Shown here piece after piece: positions 49,992 to 58,526 of a stretch of DNA of 64,000 nucleotides. Position numbers and translations under genes: made by a program. The notes below the pieces were generated by a model. It was not told where the DNA came from. It searched no databases and worked only from the letters and a program-made list of their open reading frames with translations. This stretch comes from an uncultured Treponema sp. (lineage in GTDB: Bacteria; Spirochaetota; Spirochaetia; Treponematales; Treponemataceae). Where the stretch lies: positions 1 to 64,000 of the forward strand of contig CAMVCB010000001.1 of assembly GCA_947165895.1 (NCBI GenBank), in the 5' to 3' direction. Position 1 is the stretch's first letter; each line of letters starts with the position of its first letter.

Positions 49992-50621
49992 CTAGTTCAA
50001 TGATTCAGGCTTATTAATCATCTTGCGCTGTATTTCTGCAGCCCGCTCAGATGGCATAAGGCTAAGCCAGTAAGAACCCATTGAAGAAGTGCCGTTTTGC
50101 TTTGCAAGCTCTTCTACCTTGCGCAGAACGTCAATTACAGTCTGATCGTCCATCGCAACAAGAATGTCAACTGCATTTTTCGGCGCCATACCGTTCAAAT
50201 TTGTGGCAATCTGCTCAACGTTTACATTCTTATCATCGTATTTTTTTACGGCCAGGTTAAATGTTTTTTCGCGCTCTTCCTGATTTTTTTCACGTTCAGA
50301 AAGCTCAAGGGCAGTCTGTTCCAGCTGAGTTTCCTTTGCGGCAATGTCAGATTCGCGTTTATCAAGACTTTCTGCCTGCAGAAGAAGGGATTCCTGAATT
50401 TTATTCAGGCGGTCTTCATCAAGGTTTGCCACCAGCGGCTTAGATTGGGTTGCGGTTGTAGATGTCTGGGGAGTTTTTCCAAGAAGGGTGTAAAGAGGGG
50501 CAAATGTCTTTTTTACAGAAATTACATCAAGATAATCAAGCCAGAGGCTGCCGCCAATCAGCATGATAAGGATGATGATTATGAGTACAAATGATTTTCC
50601 CAAACTTTTTGCAAAAGACAT
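49992..50621 (-). CDS. flbB: Periplasmic flagellar collar protein FlbB-like
   Basis: N-terminal TM, coiled coil, MgtE_N-like C-terminus, upstream of fliK as in spirochaetes. Confidence 0.7.
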   Translation of the reverse strand: MSFAKSLGKSFVLIIIILIMLIGGSLWLDYLDVISVKKTFAPLYTLLGKTPQTSTTATQSKPLVANLDEDRLNKIQESLLLQAESLDKRESDIAAKETQLEQTALELSEREKNQEEREKTFNLAVKKYDDKNVNVEQIATNLNGMAPKNAVDILVAMDDQTVIDVLRKVEELAKQNGTSSMGSYWLSLMPSERAAEIQRKMINKPESLN

Positions 50622-50628
50622 TTATCTT

Positions 50629-50660
50629 CCCCTGTGTAAGCGGGCCGGTCAGAGCCCGCC
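50629..50660 (-). repeat. R1 repeat, partial copy 3 (stem arms exchanged)
   Basis: Minus strand GGCGGGC-TCTGACCG-GCCCGC-TTACACAGGGG, 7 bp before the flbB-like ATG. Confidence 0.8.
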
Positions 50661-50672
50661 ATCTACTATATG

Positions 50673-51962
50673 TTAGTCAATCAGTCCTGAGATAGCGGCA
50701 CCCAGAGTGATGTCGTTATCGCAGGCAACAATCTTCCAGTAAAGACCGAGGTTCTTTGTAAGAATCTCGTCAAGGTAAGCATTTACGCGCTCTTTAATCA
50801 TGTGTGTTTTGTGGAAGGTTGTTCCGTCACACAGGATACATACAGGGCGGCTTGCATTCTTTCCTTCTCCTGTTTTTATAACGCAGGCAGTAAGGATTGC
50901 GGCAGCATAACGGGCAGAACGTTCAACAATAGCATCAAGAATCTGGAATACTCTGTCGTAATCCTCTTCATTTCCATTGTCGGCAAGAATCTTACCCAAA
51001 GTTGAGCCTGAGTTGCGTGGATTGTGGAGATACTGGTCAAGTTCAATCAGAGTAAGTGAAGGAAGCTTTTTGATTTCTGCCTTTACTTTATCGCTGAAAA
51101 GACCGTCATCTGCGGCAGCCTGCAGGGCGAACCATGAAAGAGGTCCAAGGTAAGCGCCTGAACAGATTTTTTCAAGAAGGAAGGTTCCGGGTTTTACGCT
51201 TGTCTTGTCAAAGGCTTTATCAAATTCAGACTGATTTACAGAAGTGAATTTTCCGCTTTCGCAGACGATAATCTGCTTTTTGATTCCGCATTTATCGCAG
51301 GCAGGCTGAACGTAAGCAGCGTTCATACCAGTTCCAAGGATAAAGCCGATATATGAAGAAAAGTTTTCTACGTTATCTGTGAGTGAAGCACCCGCAAGAA
51401 GGGCTGCTACAGTGTCGTTACAGAGTGTGATGCGCTTGATGTCGTTCCAGCCGTGCTCTTTAAGAACAGCCTTAAGGCTCTCGCCTACTTTTGCGCCGAC
51501 AACTTCAGGAGCTTTAACTTCCTTAGAGAAGCCAAGAAGGATTCCGTCGCCGTCTTCTGTGATTGTCATAGGATAAGAGAAGCAGAAACCGATTCTGTCT
51601 GCCTTGTTCTTAAGGTGTTCAAGATTTACGGCAAACTGTTCGAAGAAGTCCTTGCGTGAAAGCTCTTTTTCAACGCCAGGCATCTTAGTTTTTTCCATTT
51701 CAGAAATTGCCGGTACGCCTTCATTATCAAAAGTTACAAGGCATGAACGGAAGTTTGTTCCGCCGGCATCAATTACGATTACAGATTTTCCTTTTGCAGA
51801 CGAAGTTGGAGGATTTGAGAAGGTTTTAATCATGTCTTCGTCGGCTTTTTCACCTTTAAGACCGAGGCACATATCGTCAAGAATTGCCTGAGCAACAGAA
51901 AGCACGTCAACGTGGTTTACAAAATTGTGACGTGACAAGAAAGAACTTACAGTGGTATTCAT
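50673..51962 (-). CDS. Hexokinase (eukaryotic-type family)
   Basis: SVIVIDAGGTNFRSCLVTF, LCNDTVAALLAG, FILGTGMNAAYV. Confidence 0.85.
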   Translation of the reverse strand: MNTTVSSFLSRHNFVNHVDVLSVAQAILDDMCLGLKGEKADEDMIKTFSNPPTSSAKGKSVIVIDAGGTNFRSCLVTFDNEGVPAISEMEKTKMPGVEKELSRKDFFEQFAVNLEHLKNKADRIGFCFSYPMTITEDGDGILLGFSKEVKAPEVVGAKVGESLKAVLKEHGWNDIKRITLCNDTVAALLAGASLTDNVENFSSYIGFILGTGMNAAYVQPACDKCGIKKQIIVCESGKFTSVNQSEFDKAFDKTSVKPGTFLLEKICSGAYLGPLSWFALQAAADDGLFSDKVKAEIKKLPSLTLIELDQYLHNPRNSGSTLGKILADNGNEEDYDRVFQILDAIVERSARYAAAILTACVIKTGEGKNASRPVCILCDGTTFHKTHMIKERVNAYLDEILTKNLGLYWKIVACDNDITLGAAISGLID

Positions 51963-52125
51963 TTTAATAATTCCTTAGTTTTTAGATTGTAAAATTATAA
52001 CATATGTATAAAAAAAAATCATCTATAAATAAATGCTTACCTGCCACAAAAAAAACTGCATTTTTACTCTCCTACCGCAAAAAAAAAAACAGCTTCCAGT
52101 CGAGAAGCTGATTTAATTGCACCTG

Positions 52126-52297
52126 CCGCAGATGGGCGTACGCTGCATTGGGTACTAAAACACAAGTCTTCGCATTTTTTGTGAAAAAATCCTGCGACAT
52201 TTCGCAGGCGAAAGTCTCGGATTTTTTTTATGGAAGTCTCCAAAAATGCTCACAATGTGTTTTGTCCCCAATTCCGCTTCCACCCATCTGAATTACC
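52126..52297. repeat. R3 structured element, copy B
   Basis: CCGCAGATGGGCGTACGCTGCATTG...CAATTCCGCTTCCACCCATCTGAATTACC with nested hairpins. Confidence 0.85.
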
Positions 52298-52354
52298 ATA
52301 TATTAAAAATCTCTCCTTCGCGCTGTTTTTTTTGAATTAATTCTACCTAAAAAT

Positions 52355-52437
52355 GATTTTGCGTTAGCAAACTTGGATTCCGTTAGGAATGTGGATTTCG
52401 TAGAAATCCAAAATCCGTGTGGCAATTCCTACCTGCA
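52355..52437. repeat. R2 element with three tandem hairpins
   Basis: GATTTTGC-GTTA-GCAAAC..GGATTCC-GTTA-GGAAT..TGGATTTC-GTA-GAAATCCA-AAATCCGTGTGGCAATTCCTACCTGCAC. Confidence 0.75.
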
Positions 52438-52451
52438 CATTCACCATAAAG

Positions 52452-53762
52452 CTACATCTTCAATTCATCTGCTTCAATATTCACCAGCGGAATCTGTATC
52501 TCCAATCTAAATCCGCCTTCTTTTGGTGTAGTGACTTCGAGGCGGCCCATTACTTTGCTCAGGCGCTCTTCCATGCCGGCAAGACCGATTCCTTTTACTA
52601 TGTCTTTTGAGCCGATTCCGTCATCCTTTATTACCATGGTAAGGAGATTTACGTCGTCCCAGAAGGTCACGAAAATGTTTTTGGCGCGGCCGTGGCGGAT
52701 GGAGTTTGTAAGGCCTTCCTGCAGGGTGTGCATTATAATAGAATTTATTGTGATTCCGTAATTTTCCTTGAGGTTTCCGCTCTGGATATCAACATTAATT
52801 CCGGTAATCTGGGTAAAAATCTTTCTGATTTCATAAATACCGTTCAGGTTATTCTGATTTGGAGACTCCACTTCGCGGATTTGCCTCAGGGTCTTGCGGG
52901 TTTCTTTTAAGCCTGTGGAAGCCAGGTTACGCACCGTCAGCAGGGTATCTGAAAGCTTATCACCTGAAAGCTCGGGGTTACTCATTATGGCGTCGATAAT
53001 GGCTGTAATGTTTACAAAGGCGTAGCCGCAGGAGTCGTGCATGTCGCGAGTGATTCGCATTCGCTCGTTCTGGACTGCCTCTTCTCCATGTGATTTTGCA
53101 TATTCCTGCAGGCGGTTGTTTAATTCCGTCATCTGATTCATTACGATATTCTGATGAGTTATGGTTTCTAAACAAAAAAGATAGTTGCGGCTGAGTTTTT
53201 TTATGGTCATGGAAACAAAAATGCCAATCAGCATTACAGAAAAAAGAGTGTTCAAAGTGCCAAAATGAACCGGGTGGCTCCAGCTTTCATCTGAACTGAT
53301 AAAATTTGGAAGACATTCAAGAATAAAGAAAAAGGCTGCTGTGGAAAAGCTTAAAATCTGATGAACAGGCCGGGCATAGGAATAGACAATGCAGATTAAA
53401 AAAGCTATATAAATGAAGATTTTTAGCATGAAAATCTGGTCAGTGGAATAGGACATCAAAGATGCAGAAATTAAACCTGTAGCATAAAAAAGGATTTTTG
53501 AATAAAAGTTATCTGAATAAATGAGAAAAAAGCAGCTTATGATGAAAAGGGTAAAAAAAGAATAAAAGGTCATAAAAAAAGCCTTTTCGTTATACCACAT
53601 AGAAGTTGCCCTCTGAAGGTTTTCCAGCTTGAGGGAAGAAAAAAGAAAAAGATTGTGAAAGTTTACATAGGTAATCAGGCAGAAGCAGAGAATCACCAGA
53701 AAAGGAAAAGTATGCAGCAGAAAAGCTTCGCTTTTAATTTTTTGAAATAGACTTTTTTCCAT
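52452..53762 (-). CDS. Sensor histidine kinase (HisKA_3/NarX-like)
   Basis: RMRITRDMHDSCGYAFVNITAIID, DDGIGSKDIVKGIGLAGMEERL; start placed at MEKSLFQK because the longer ORF runs into repeat B'. Confidence 0.88.
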   Translation of the reverse strand: MEKSLFQKIKSEAFLLHTFPFLVILCFCLITYVNFHNLFLFSSLKLENLQRATSMWYNEKAFFMTFYSFFTLFIISCFFLIYSDNFYSKILFYATGLISASLMSYSTDQIFMLKIFIYIAFLICIVYSYARPVHQILSFSTAAFFFILECLPNFISSDESWSHPVHFGTLNTLFSVMLIGIFVSMTIKKLSRNYLFCLETITHQNIVMNQMTELNNRLQEYAKSHGEEAVQNERMRITRDMHDSCGYAFVNITAIIDAIMSNPELSGDKLSDTLLTVRNLASTGLKETRKTLRQIREVESPNQNNLNGIYEIRKIFTQITGINVDIQSGNLKENYGITINSIIMHTLQEGLTNSIRHGRAKNIFVTFWDDVNLLTMVIKDDGIGSKDIVKGIGLAGMEERLSKVMGRLEVTTPKEGGFRLEIQIPLVNIEADELKM

Positions 53763-53804
53763 ATTGTAATTATATCCGTTAATTATTATTTTTTCAAAAA
53801 CAAG

Positions 53805-53972
53805 ATTAGATGGACGGAAGCGGAATTGGGTGCAAAACACATTGTGAGCATTTTTGGAGTCTTCCATGATAAAAATCCGAGACTTTCGCCTGCGAAAGGT
53901 CGCAGGATTTTTTCACAAAAAATGCGAAGACCTGTGTTTTCGCACACAATGCAGCGTACGTCCATCTGCAAC
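53805..53972. repeat. R3 structured element, copy B' (inverted relative to B)
   Basis: Reverse complement closely matches 52126-52297. Confidence 0.85.
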
Positions 53973-54053
53973 CGGTGATTCAATATTTATAATAAGTTTG
54001 CCTCTGGGTGCTGTTTTTGCAGTAAAAAGATTTTTATGGTAAAATATTTACAT

Positions 54054-54779
54054 ATGGAAAAGTTGAAATTAATGCTTGTAGATGACCAGAGCCTTTTTAC
54101 TGAAAGCCTCTGCACTTTTTTGAATAACTATGCCGAAGACATGACAGTTGTAAGCAAGGCAGGTAACGGTCTTGAAGCAGTAAAATTCTGTGATATTGAA
54201 CATCCTGATATAATCCTTATGGATATCAACATGCCCCAGATGAACGGAATTGAGGCAGTAAAAATCATAAAATCCAAGCATCCTGAAATAAAAATCATCA
54301 TGCTTTCTACCTACGATGAGGACGCCTATGTGCGCGAAGCCCTTTTGAGCGGAGCAAGCGGCTATTTACTCAAGGATTTGTCGCCGACAGAGCTGATTAT
54401 GAGCATAAGGGCCCTGAAATCCGGAGTGCTTCAGATTTCGCCTTCAATCGTACAGAAGATGATTCAGGCGCAGTTCGTAGGCGATGAAAAAAAAGCAGGA
54501 GATGAAGCAGAAGGCGGCAAAGCCGGCGGTGAAAAAGGTGATGCTGGAGGCAGTGAATCACAAATCAAGGCGGCAGAAAAACAATTTGAATGGCTGAAAA
54601 CCCTTACAAGACGGGAAAGAGAAATATTTGCCCTGATAGCGACAGGCCACGACAACGACGAAATTGCGGAAGAACTGGATTTAGCCTTACAGACGGTAAG
54701 GAATCAGGTGAGCACAATATACTCCAAACTAGGCGTAAAAGACCGCTTTGAAATAATAAAGCTTGCAAATAAAGTATAA
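54054..54779 (+). CDS. NarL/LuxR-family response regulator
   Basis: LMLVDDQSLFTESL, ILMDINMPQMNGIEAV, C-terminal LTRREREIFALIATGHDNDEIAEEL. Confidence 0.92.
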   Translation: MEKLKLMLVDDQSLFTESLCTFLNNYAEDMTVVSKAGNGLEAVKFCDIEHPDIILMDINMPQMNGIEAVKIIKSKHPEIKIIMLSTYDEDAYVREALLSGASGYLLKDLSPTELIMSIRALKSGVLQISPSIVQKMIQAQFVGDEKKAGDEAEGGKAGGEKGDAGGSESQIKAAEKQFEWLKTLTRREREIFALIATGHDNDEIAEELDLALQTVRNQVSTIYSKLGVKDRFEIIKLANKV

Positions 54780-54852
54780 CCTGCCAAATATAAAATGCTC
54801 CCGCACAGAACCGTATTTTGCTCTGCCGGGAAGTTGATTGCAATTTATCCTT

Positions 54853-55054
54853 CCGCAGATGGGCGTACGCTGGCTCCCGGTCGCGAAGCGTGTTTCAAAA
54901 TCGCGCGATATCGCGCTACACGTTTTTGTGACTTGGAACTATATACGTTTGCCGCTTTCGCGGCATCACAAAAAAGTGTTTTTGCAACACGCTTCACTCC
55001 CTCGCGCCAGTATCGCCCTTTACCGCAATTCCGCTTCCCCCCATCTGAATTACC
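54853..55054. repeat. R3 structured element, copy C
   Basis: CCGCAGATGGGCGTACGCTG...CAATTCCGCTTCCCCCCATCTGAATTACC; core 54885-54995 shares the architecture of copy A. Confidence 0.85.
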
Positions 55055-55125
55055 CTTTATTACAATTCTCTCCCCCGCACCAATATTTCCCTTTAAAAAA
55101 ATCCTGCTTCCCAAACAAAAAAAAA

Positions 55126-55173
55126 GAGATTCCGTTAGGAATCTCCAATCCGTGTGACAACCTATACGTGCAT
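55126..55173. repeat. R2 hairpin repeat
   Basis: A9-GAGATTCC-GTTA-GGAATCTC-CAATCCGTGTGACAACCTATACGTGCAT. Confidence 0.85.
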
Positions 55174-55209
55174 ATTCACATAAGGTTGCACGTACCTTTG
55201 GTATTTTCC

Positions 55210-56034
55210 CTACTTAACACTACCAGTTACACCTTCGATAAATTTCTTCTGCTGGCTGAAGAAGAGGACAACTGTCGGAATAGTCATAATCGATACGCAG
55301 AGCATCAGAAGGCCGTAGTCGGTTACGTAGCCGGCGGTCAGGCCGGAAACTAAAAGCGGCATGGTCTGCATGTTCTGCTTTTGCATTACTACCAGAGGCC
55401 ACATGTAGTTGTTCCAGGCGTTCATGAAGGTTACGATTGCGGCGGCGGCAAAGGTCGGAGCCATAATCGGGACGTAAACCCGGATGTAAATCTGGAATTC
55501 ATTAAGGCCGTCTACGCGGGCTGCCTGAATTGTTTCAACCGGGAAGGAAACTGAGTTCTGGCGGAAGAAGAAAATCAAAAAGGCTGTAGAAATTCCCGGA
55601 AGTACAAAGCCCATTGTTGAGTTCAAAAGATGAAAGCGGCTGAAAAGCTTAAAAAGCGGAATCATAGTTGTTGCAAAAGGAATCATCATTGAAAGCAGGA
55701 GGATATTCATAAGGCGGGTCTTTGCCTTGTCGCGGTAAATCTGAAAGCCGTATCCTGCCATTGAACAGACAATAATGCTTAAAACTGTCTGAATGACAGA
55801 GGTTCGGATTGAGTTCCAGAAGGCCCGAGGCAGCTTAACGGTAGAAAGCATTGTCCTTATGTTTTCAAAAAGATTAGTTCCCGGTGTGATTTTTCCTGTG
55901 ATTACATCAACGGAACGGTTTGTTGCGCCTGCCAGCATCCAGTAAAAAGGGAAAATCGAAAAAAGGCATACAATAACTATAAAAGTATATTCAATAGTTT
56001 TTGAAATATTTGATTTTTTCACTAATTTACTCAT
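55210..56034 (-). CDS. Sugar ABC transporter permease (MalG type)
   Basis: EAA loop EFQIYIRVYVPIMAPTFAAAAIVTFMNAWNNYMWPLVV. Confidence 0.9.
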   Translation of the reverse strand: MSKLVKKSNISKTIEYTFIVIVCLFSIFPFYWMLAGATNRSVDVITGKITPGTNLFENIRTMLSTVKLPRAFWNSIRTSVIQTVLSIIVCSMAGYGFQIYRDKAKTRLMNILLLSMMIPFATTMIPLFKLFSRFHLLNSTMGFVLPGISTAFLIFFFRQNSVSFPVETIQAARVDGLNEFQIYIRVYVPIMAPTFAAAAIVTFMNAWNNYMWPLVVMQKQNMQTMPLLVSGLTAGYVTDYGLLMLCVSIMTIPTVVLFFSQQKKFIEGVTGSVK

Positions 56035-56924
56035 TAGTCTCTGTCTCCTGCTTTTAACTGAATGAATGAAAGGATGGCCACAAGAATCAGGATTGCGTAA
56101 GAAACTGTAGCGGCATATCCAAACTGAGGGTTATATTTAAATGACAAATCATAAATATACTGGCTGATTGTCATTGTGGCGTTTCCAGGGCCTCCGCCGG
56201 TAAGATTCTTTACTTCATCAAAAAGCTGTAAGGTTCCGTTTGTAGACATAATTGCGGTAAGGAGGATTACAGGCTTTAATGAAGGAAGTGTAATTTTAAA
56301 AAATGACTGCACGGGATTTGCACCGTCAATTTTTGCGGCTTCGTAAATCTGACTGTCAATATTCTGAAGACCGGCAAGGAAGAATACTGTATTGTAACCA
56401 GTCCATCTCCAGGTAATACACAAAATTACTACAACCTTTGCCCAGAAGGGATTGTCAAGCCAGTTGAAAGGTGATTCAAGGATTCCCCACTTCAAAAAGA
56501 TTGCATTTACAAGTCCGTCAAGAGAGAACAAAGATTTAAAAATAAGGGCAGAGCTTACAAGTGAAGTTGCACAAGGAAGAAAAACCATTGTTCTGAAAAT
56601 GCCTTTAAACTTTAATTTGGGATCGTTGAGGATTGATGCCAGAATCAGGGCAAGGAAAAGCATGATCGGCACCTGGAAAATAAAATAAATGAAGACATTT
56701 TTTACTGCCGCCATGAATTTTTCATCCTGAAAAAGGCGCATATAATTTCTGATTCCCGAAAACCTGAGGTTATTTCCCAGTCCGCTTTGCAGAGAAAGCA
56801 CAAAGGACTGTATCATGGGATAAAAGCTCAGTACAAAAATCAGAAGGGCTGCCGGAGTAACAAAGTTCCAGCCTGCTCTGCTGTATTTGCGCTCCAGAGA
56901 TAATGGTTTCTTTTTTAATGGCAT
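56034..56924 (-). CDS. Sugar ABC transporter permease (MalF type)
   Basis: EAAKIDGANPVQSFFKITLPSLKPVI. Confidence 0.9.
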   Translation of the reverse strand: MPLKKKPLSLERKYSRAGWNFVTPAALLIFVLSFYPMIQSFVLSLQSGLGNNLRFSGIRNYMRLFQDEKFMAAVKNVFIYFIFQVPIMLFLALILASILNDPKLKFKGIFRTMVFLPCATSLVSSALIFKSLFSLDGLVNAIFLKWGILESPFNWLDNPFWAKVVVILCITWRWTGYNTVFFLAGLQNIDSQIYEAAKIDGANPVQSFFKITLPSLKPVILLTAIMSTNGTLQLFDEVKNLTGGGPGNATMTISQYIYDLSFKYNPQFGYAATVSYAILILVAILSFIQLKAGDRD

Positions 56925-57114
56925 AACATTCTCCCGTTTTTAATTTTTCAATCACCATTGCGCACTGTCAGACAATGCGCAGTAATGGTTGGCGGAAAGC
57001 AAAAACTCTCCGCACTAAACTTAGTACCCTAGCAACGGTAAAAATGCGCATTCCAACTTGCAGCATACCTACCGTTGCTATCAACTCGTGCGGAGCACGA
57101 GTTGACTTGCAATC

Positions 57115-58401
57115 TTAGTACCCCATCAAAAATTCTACATTCTTCTGGGCTTCGGCGAGTCCTGAATCTACTGTGAGGGAACCGTTTAAGATTCCTGCCA
57201 TTGCAACACCGATTGCGTCGCGGGCTTCGTAGTTGAATACACCGGCTTTAATCTGAGGGATATGGCCTGAGTATTCTACAATCTTCTTGTAGATTTTATC
57301 TCCGCCAAAGAATTCATTAGGCTGATCATAAGCTGGTGAAGTTGCGGCAGGAAGCCAAGTAGCGATTGCACCTGCAGAAGGAAGAATTGTTGTGTACAAA
57401 TCCTTGCTTCCTCCGAATGTTTCTGAAAGGAAGTTAGCGGCAACATCAGCATTCTTTGAATGGCTCATTACCATCCAGCTTGAACCACCCTGGCTTGAAT
57501 AGTTTACGGCAGTAGGAACTCCGTCAACCTTTGGAGTATTTACAACAGCCCATTTACCCTTCTGGTCTGGCTGAGTACCGATTGTACCAACAATCCAGCA
57601 GCCGTTGATTGTAGAAGCAACTGTTCCGTTGTTGATTGTAGCAACATAAGCGTTCCAGTCAGTAACTGTGATACAAACACCTTCTTTAATCATTTCTGCA
57701 TAGAGGCTTACACATTTTTTGAGTACATCATTGTTTGCAAGGAAAGGATTTCCGTTGTCGTCAAAAAGCCATTTTCCGCAAGACTGAAGCATAATCATAA
57801 TACAGTCAGGTTCGTTTCCTACATAAGAAATCAAAGCTTTTCCTGTCTTAGCCTTTACGATTTTTCCAAGTTCAATAAAGCGTGACCAGGTGATGTCGTT
57901 GAAATCTTCAACCTTAAGGCCAGCCTGCTCAATAATATCCTTACGAAGGAAGGTTGCGGTTGCTCCGTTATCAAATGGAACTGAATAGTGCTTTCCGTTC
58001 ATTTCACCATAACCAACTTTGAAGCCGGCAAACTCATCAAGCTTTACTTTACCATCAAGAGGATAGAAAGCCTTTGGATAGTTCTGCATGTTCTTCTGGA
58101 TTGCGTTATCCTGACAAAGAATGATATCAGGCAGAGATGAAGTATCATTTGCAGAAAGAGAAGTAATCAGCTTCTGCTGCAAATCAGCCCATGGAGTTTC
58201 AACTACATTTACATTTACATTCGGATGAGAAGCCTTATAGATTTTTGCAGCTTCATTCATGGAAAAAATGTTGAATGCAGGGTCCCAGCACCATACTGTC
58301 AAATTTACATCTTTATTAGCAGCGCCTTTTCCACCACCACAGCTGATAAAACTTGTTGCCATAGCTGCTAATCCCATTAAAACACATAATGTTTTTTTCA
58401 T
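57115..58401 (-). CDS. Extracellular sugar-binding lipoprotein (ABC SBP)
   Basis: Lipobox-like N-terminus MKKTLCVLMGLAAMATSFISCGGG; family 1 SBP features. Confidence 0.9.
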   Translation of the reverse strand: MKKTLCVLMGLAAMATSFISCGGGKGAANKDVNLTVWCWDPAFNIFSMNEAAKIYKASHPNVNVNVVETPWADLQQKLITSLSANDTSSLPDIILCQDNAIQKNMQNYPKAFYPLDGKVKLDEFAGFKVGYGEMNGKHYSVPFDNGATATFLRKDIIEQAGLKVEDFNDITWSRFIELGKIVKAKTGKALISYVGNEPDCIMIMLQSCGKWLFDDNGNPFLANNDVLKKCVSLYAEMIKEGVCITVTDWNAYVATINNGTVASTINGCWIVGTIGTQPDQKGKWAVVNTPKVDGVPTAVNYSSQGGSSWMVMSHSKNADVAANFLSETFGGSKDLYTTILPSAGAIATWLPAATSPAYDQPNEFFGGDKIYKKIVEYSGHIPQIKAGVFNYEARDAIGVAMAGILNGSLTVDSGLAEAQKNVEFLMGY

Positions 58402-58526
58402 TATTTCCTCCTGAGAAAAACTTTTTATTGATTTTAGTTTAAGTCATAATTTTCATATTGAAAGGTAGAAAAATCCTAGTATTTAAATACCTTATTTTTT
58501 ACTGCTTTTGAGCGTAAACTTAAAAT

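Noticed and set aside
53763-53867. N-terminal extension of the histidine kinase ORF (MEDSKNAHNVFCTQFRF...)
   Set aside because: The extension is encoded partly by the R3 repeat copy B'; the internal Met at 53762 is a more likely start.
36004-55173. CRISPR array based on repeated palindromes
   Set aside because: Copies are kilobases apart, have no regular spacers, and no cas genes are present.
57021-57124. Short repeat TTAGTACCC at 57021 resembling the end of the sugar-binding protein gene (57117), as if the gene end were duplicated
   Set aside because: Only about 10-12 bp match; too short to separate from chance.
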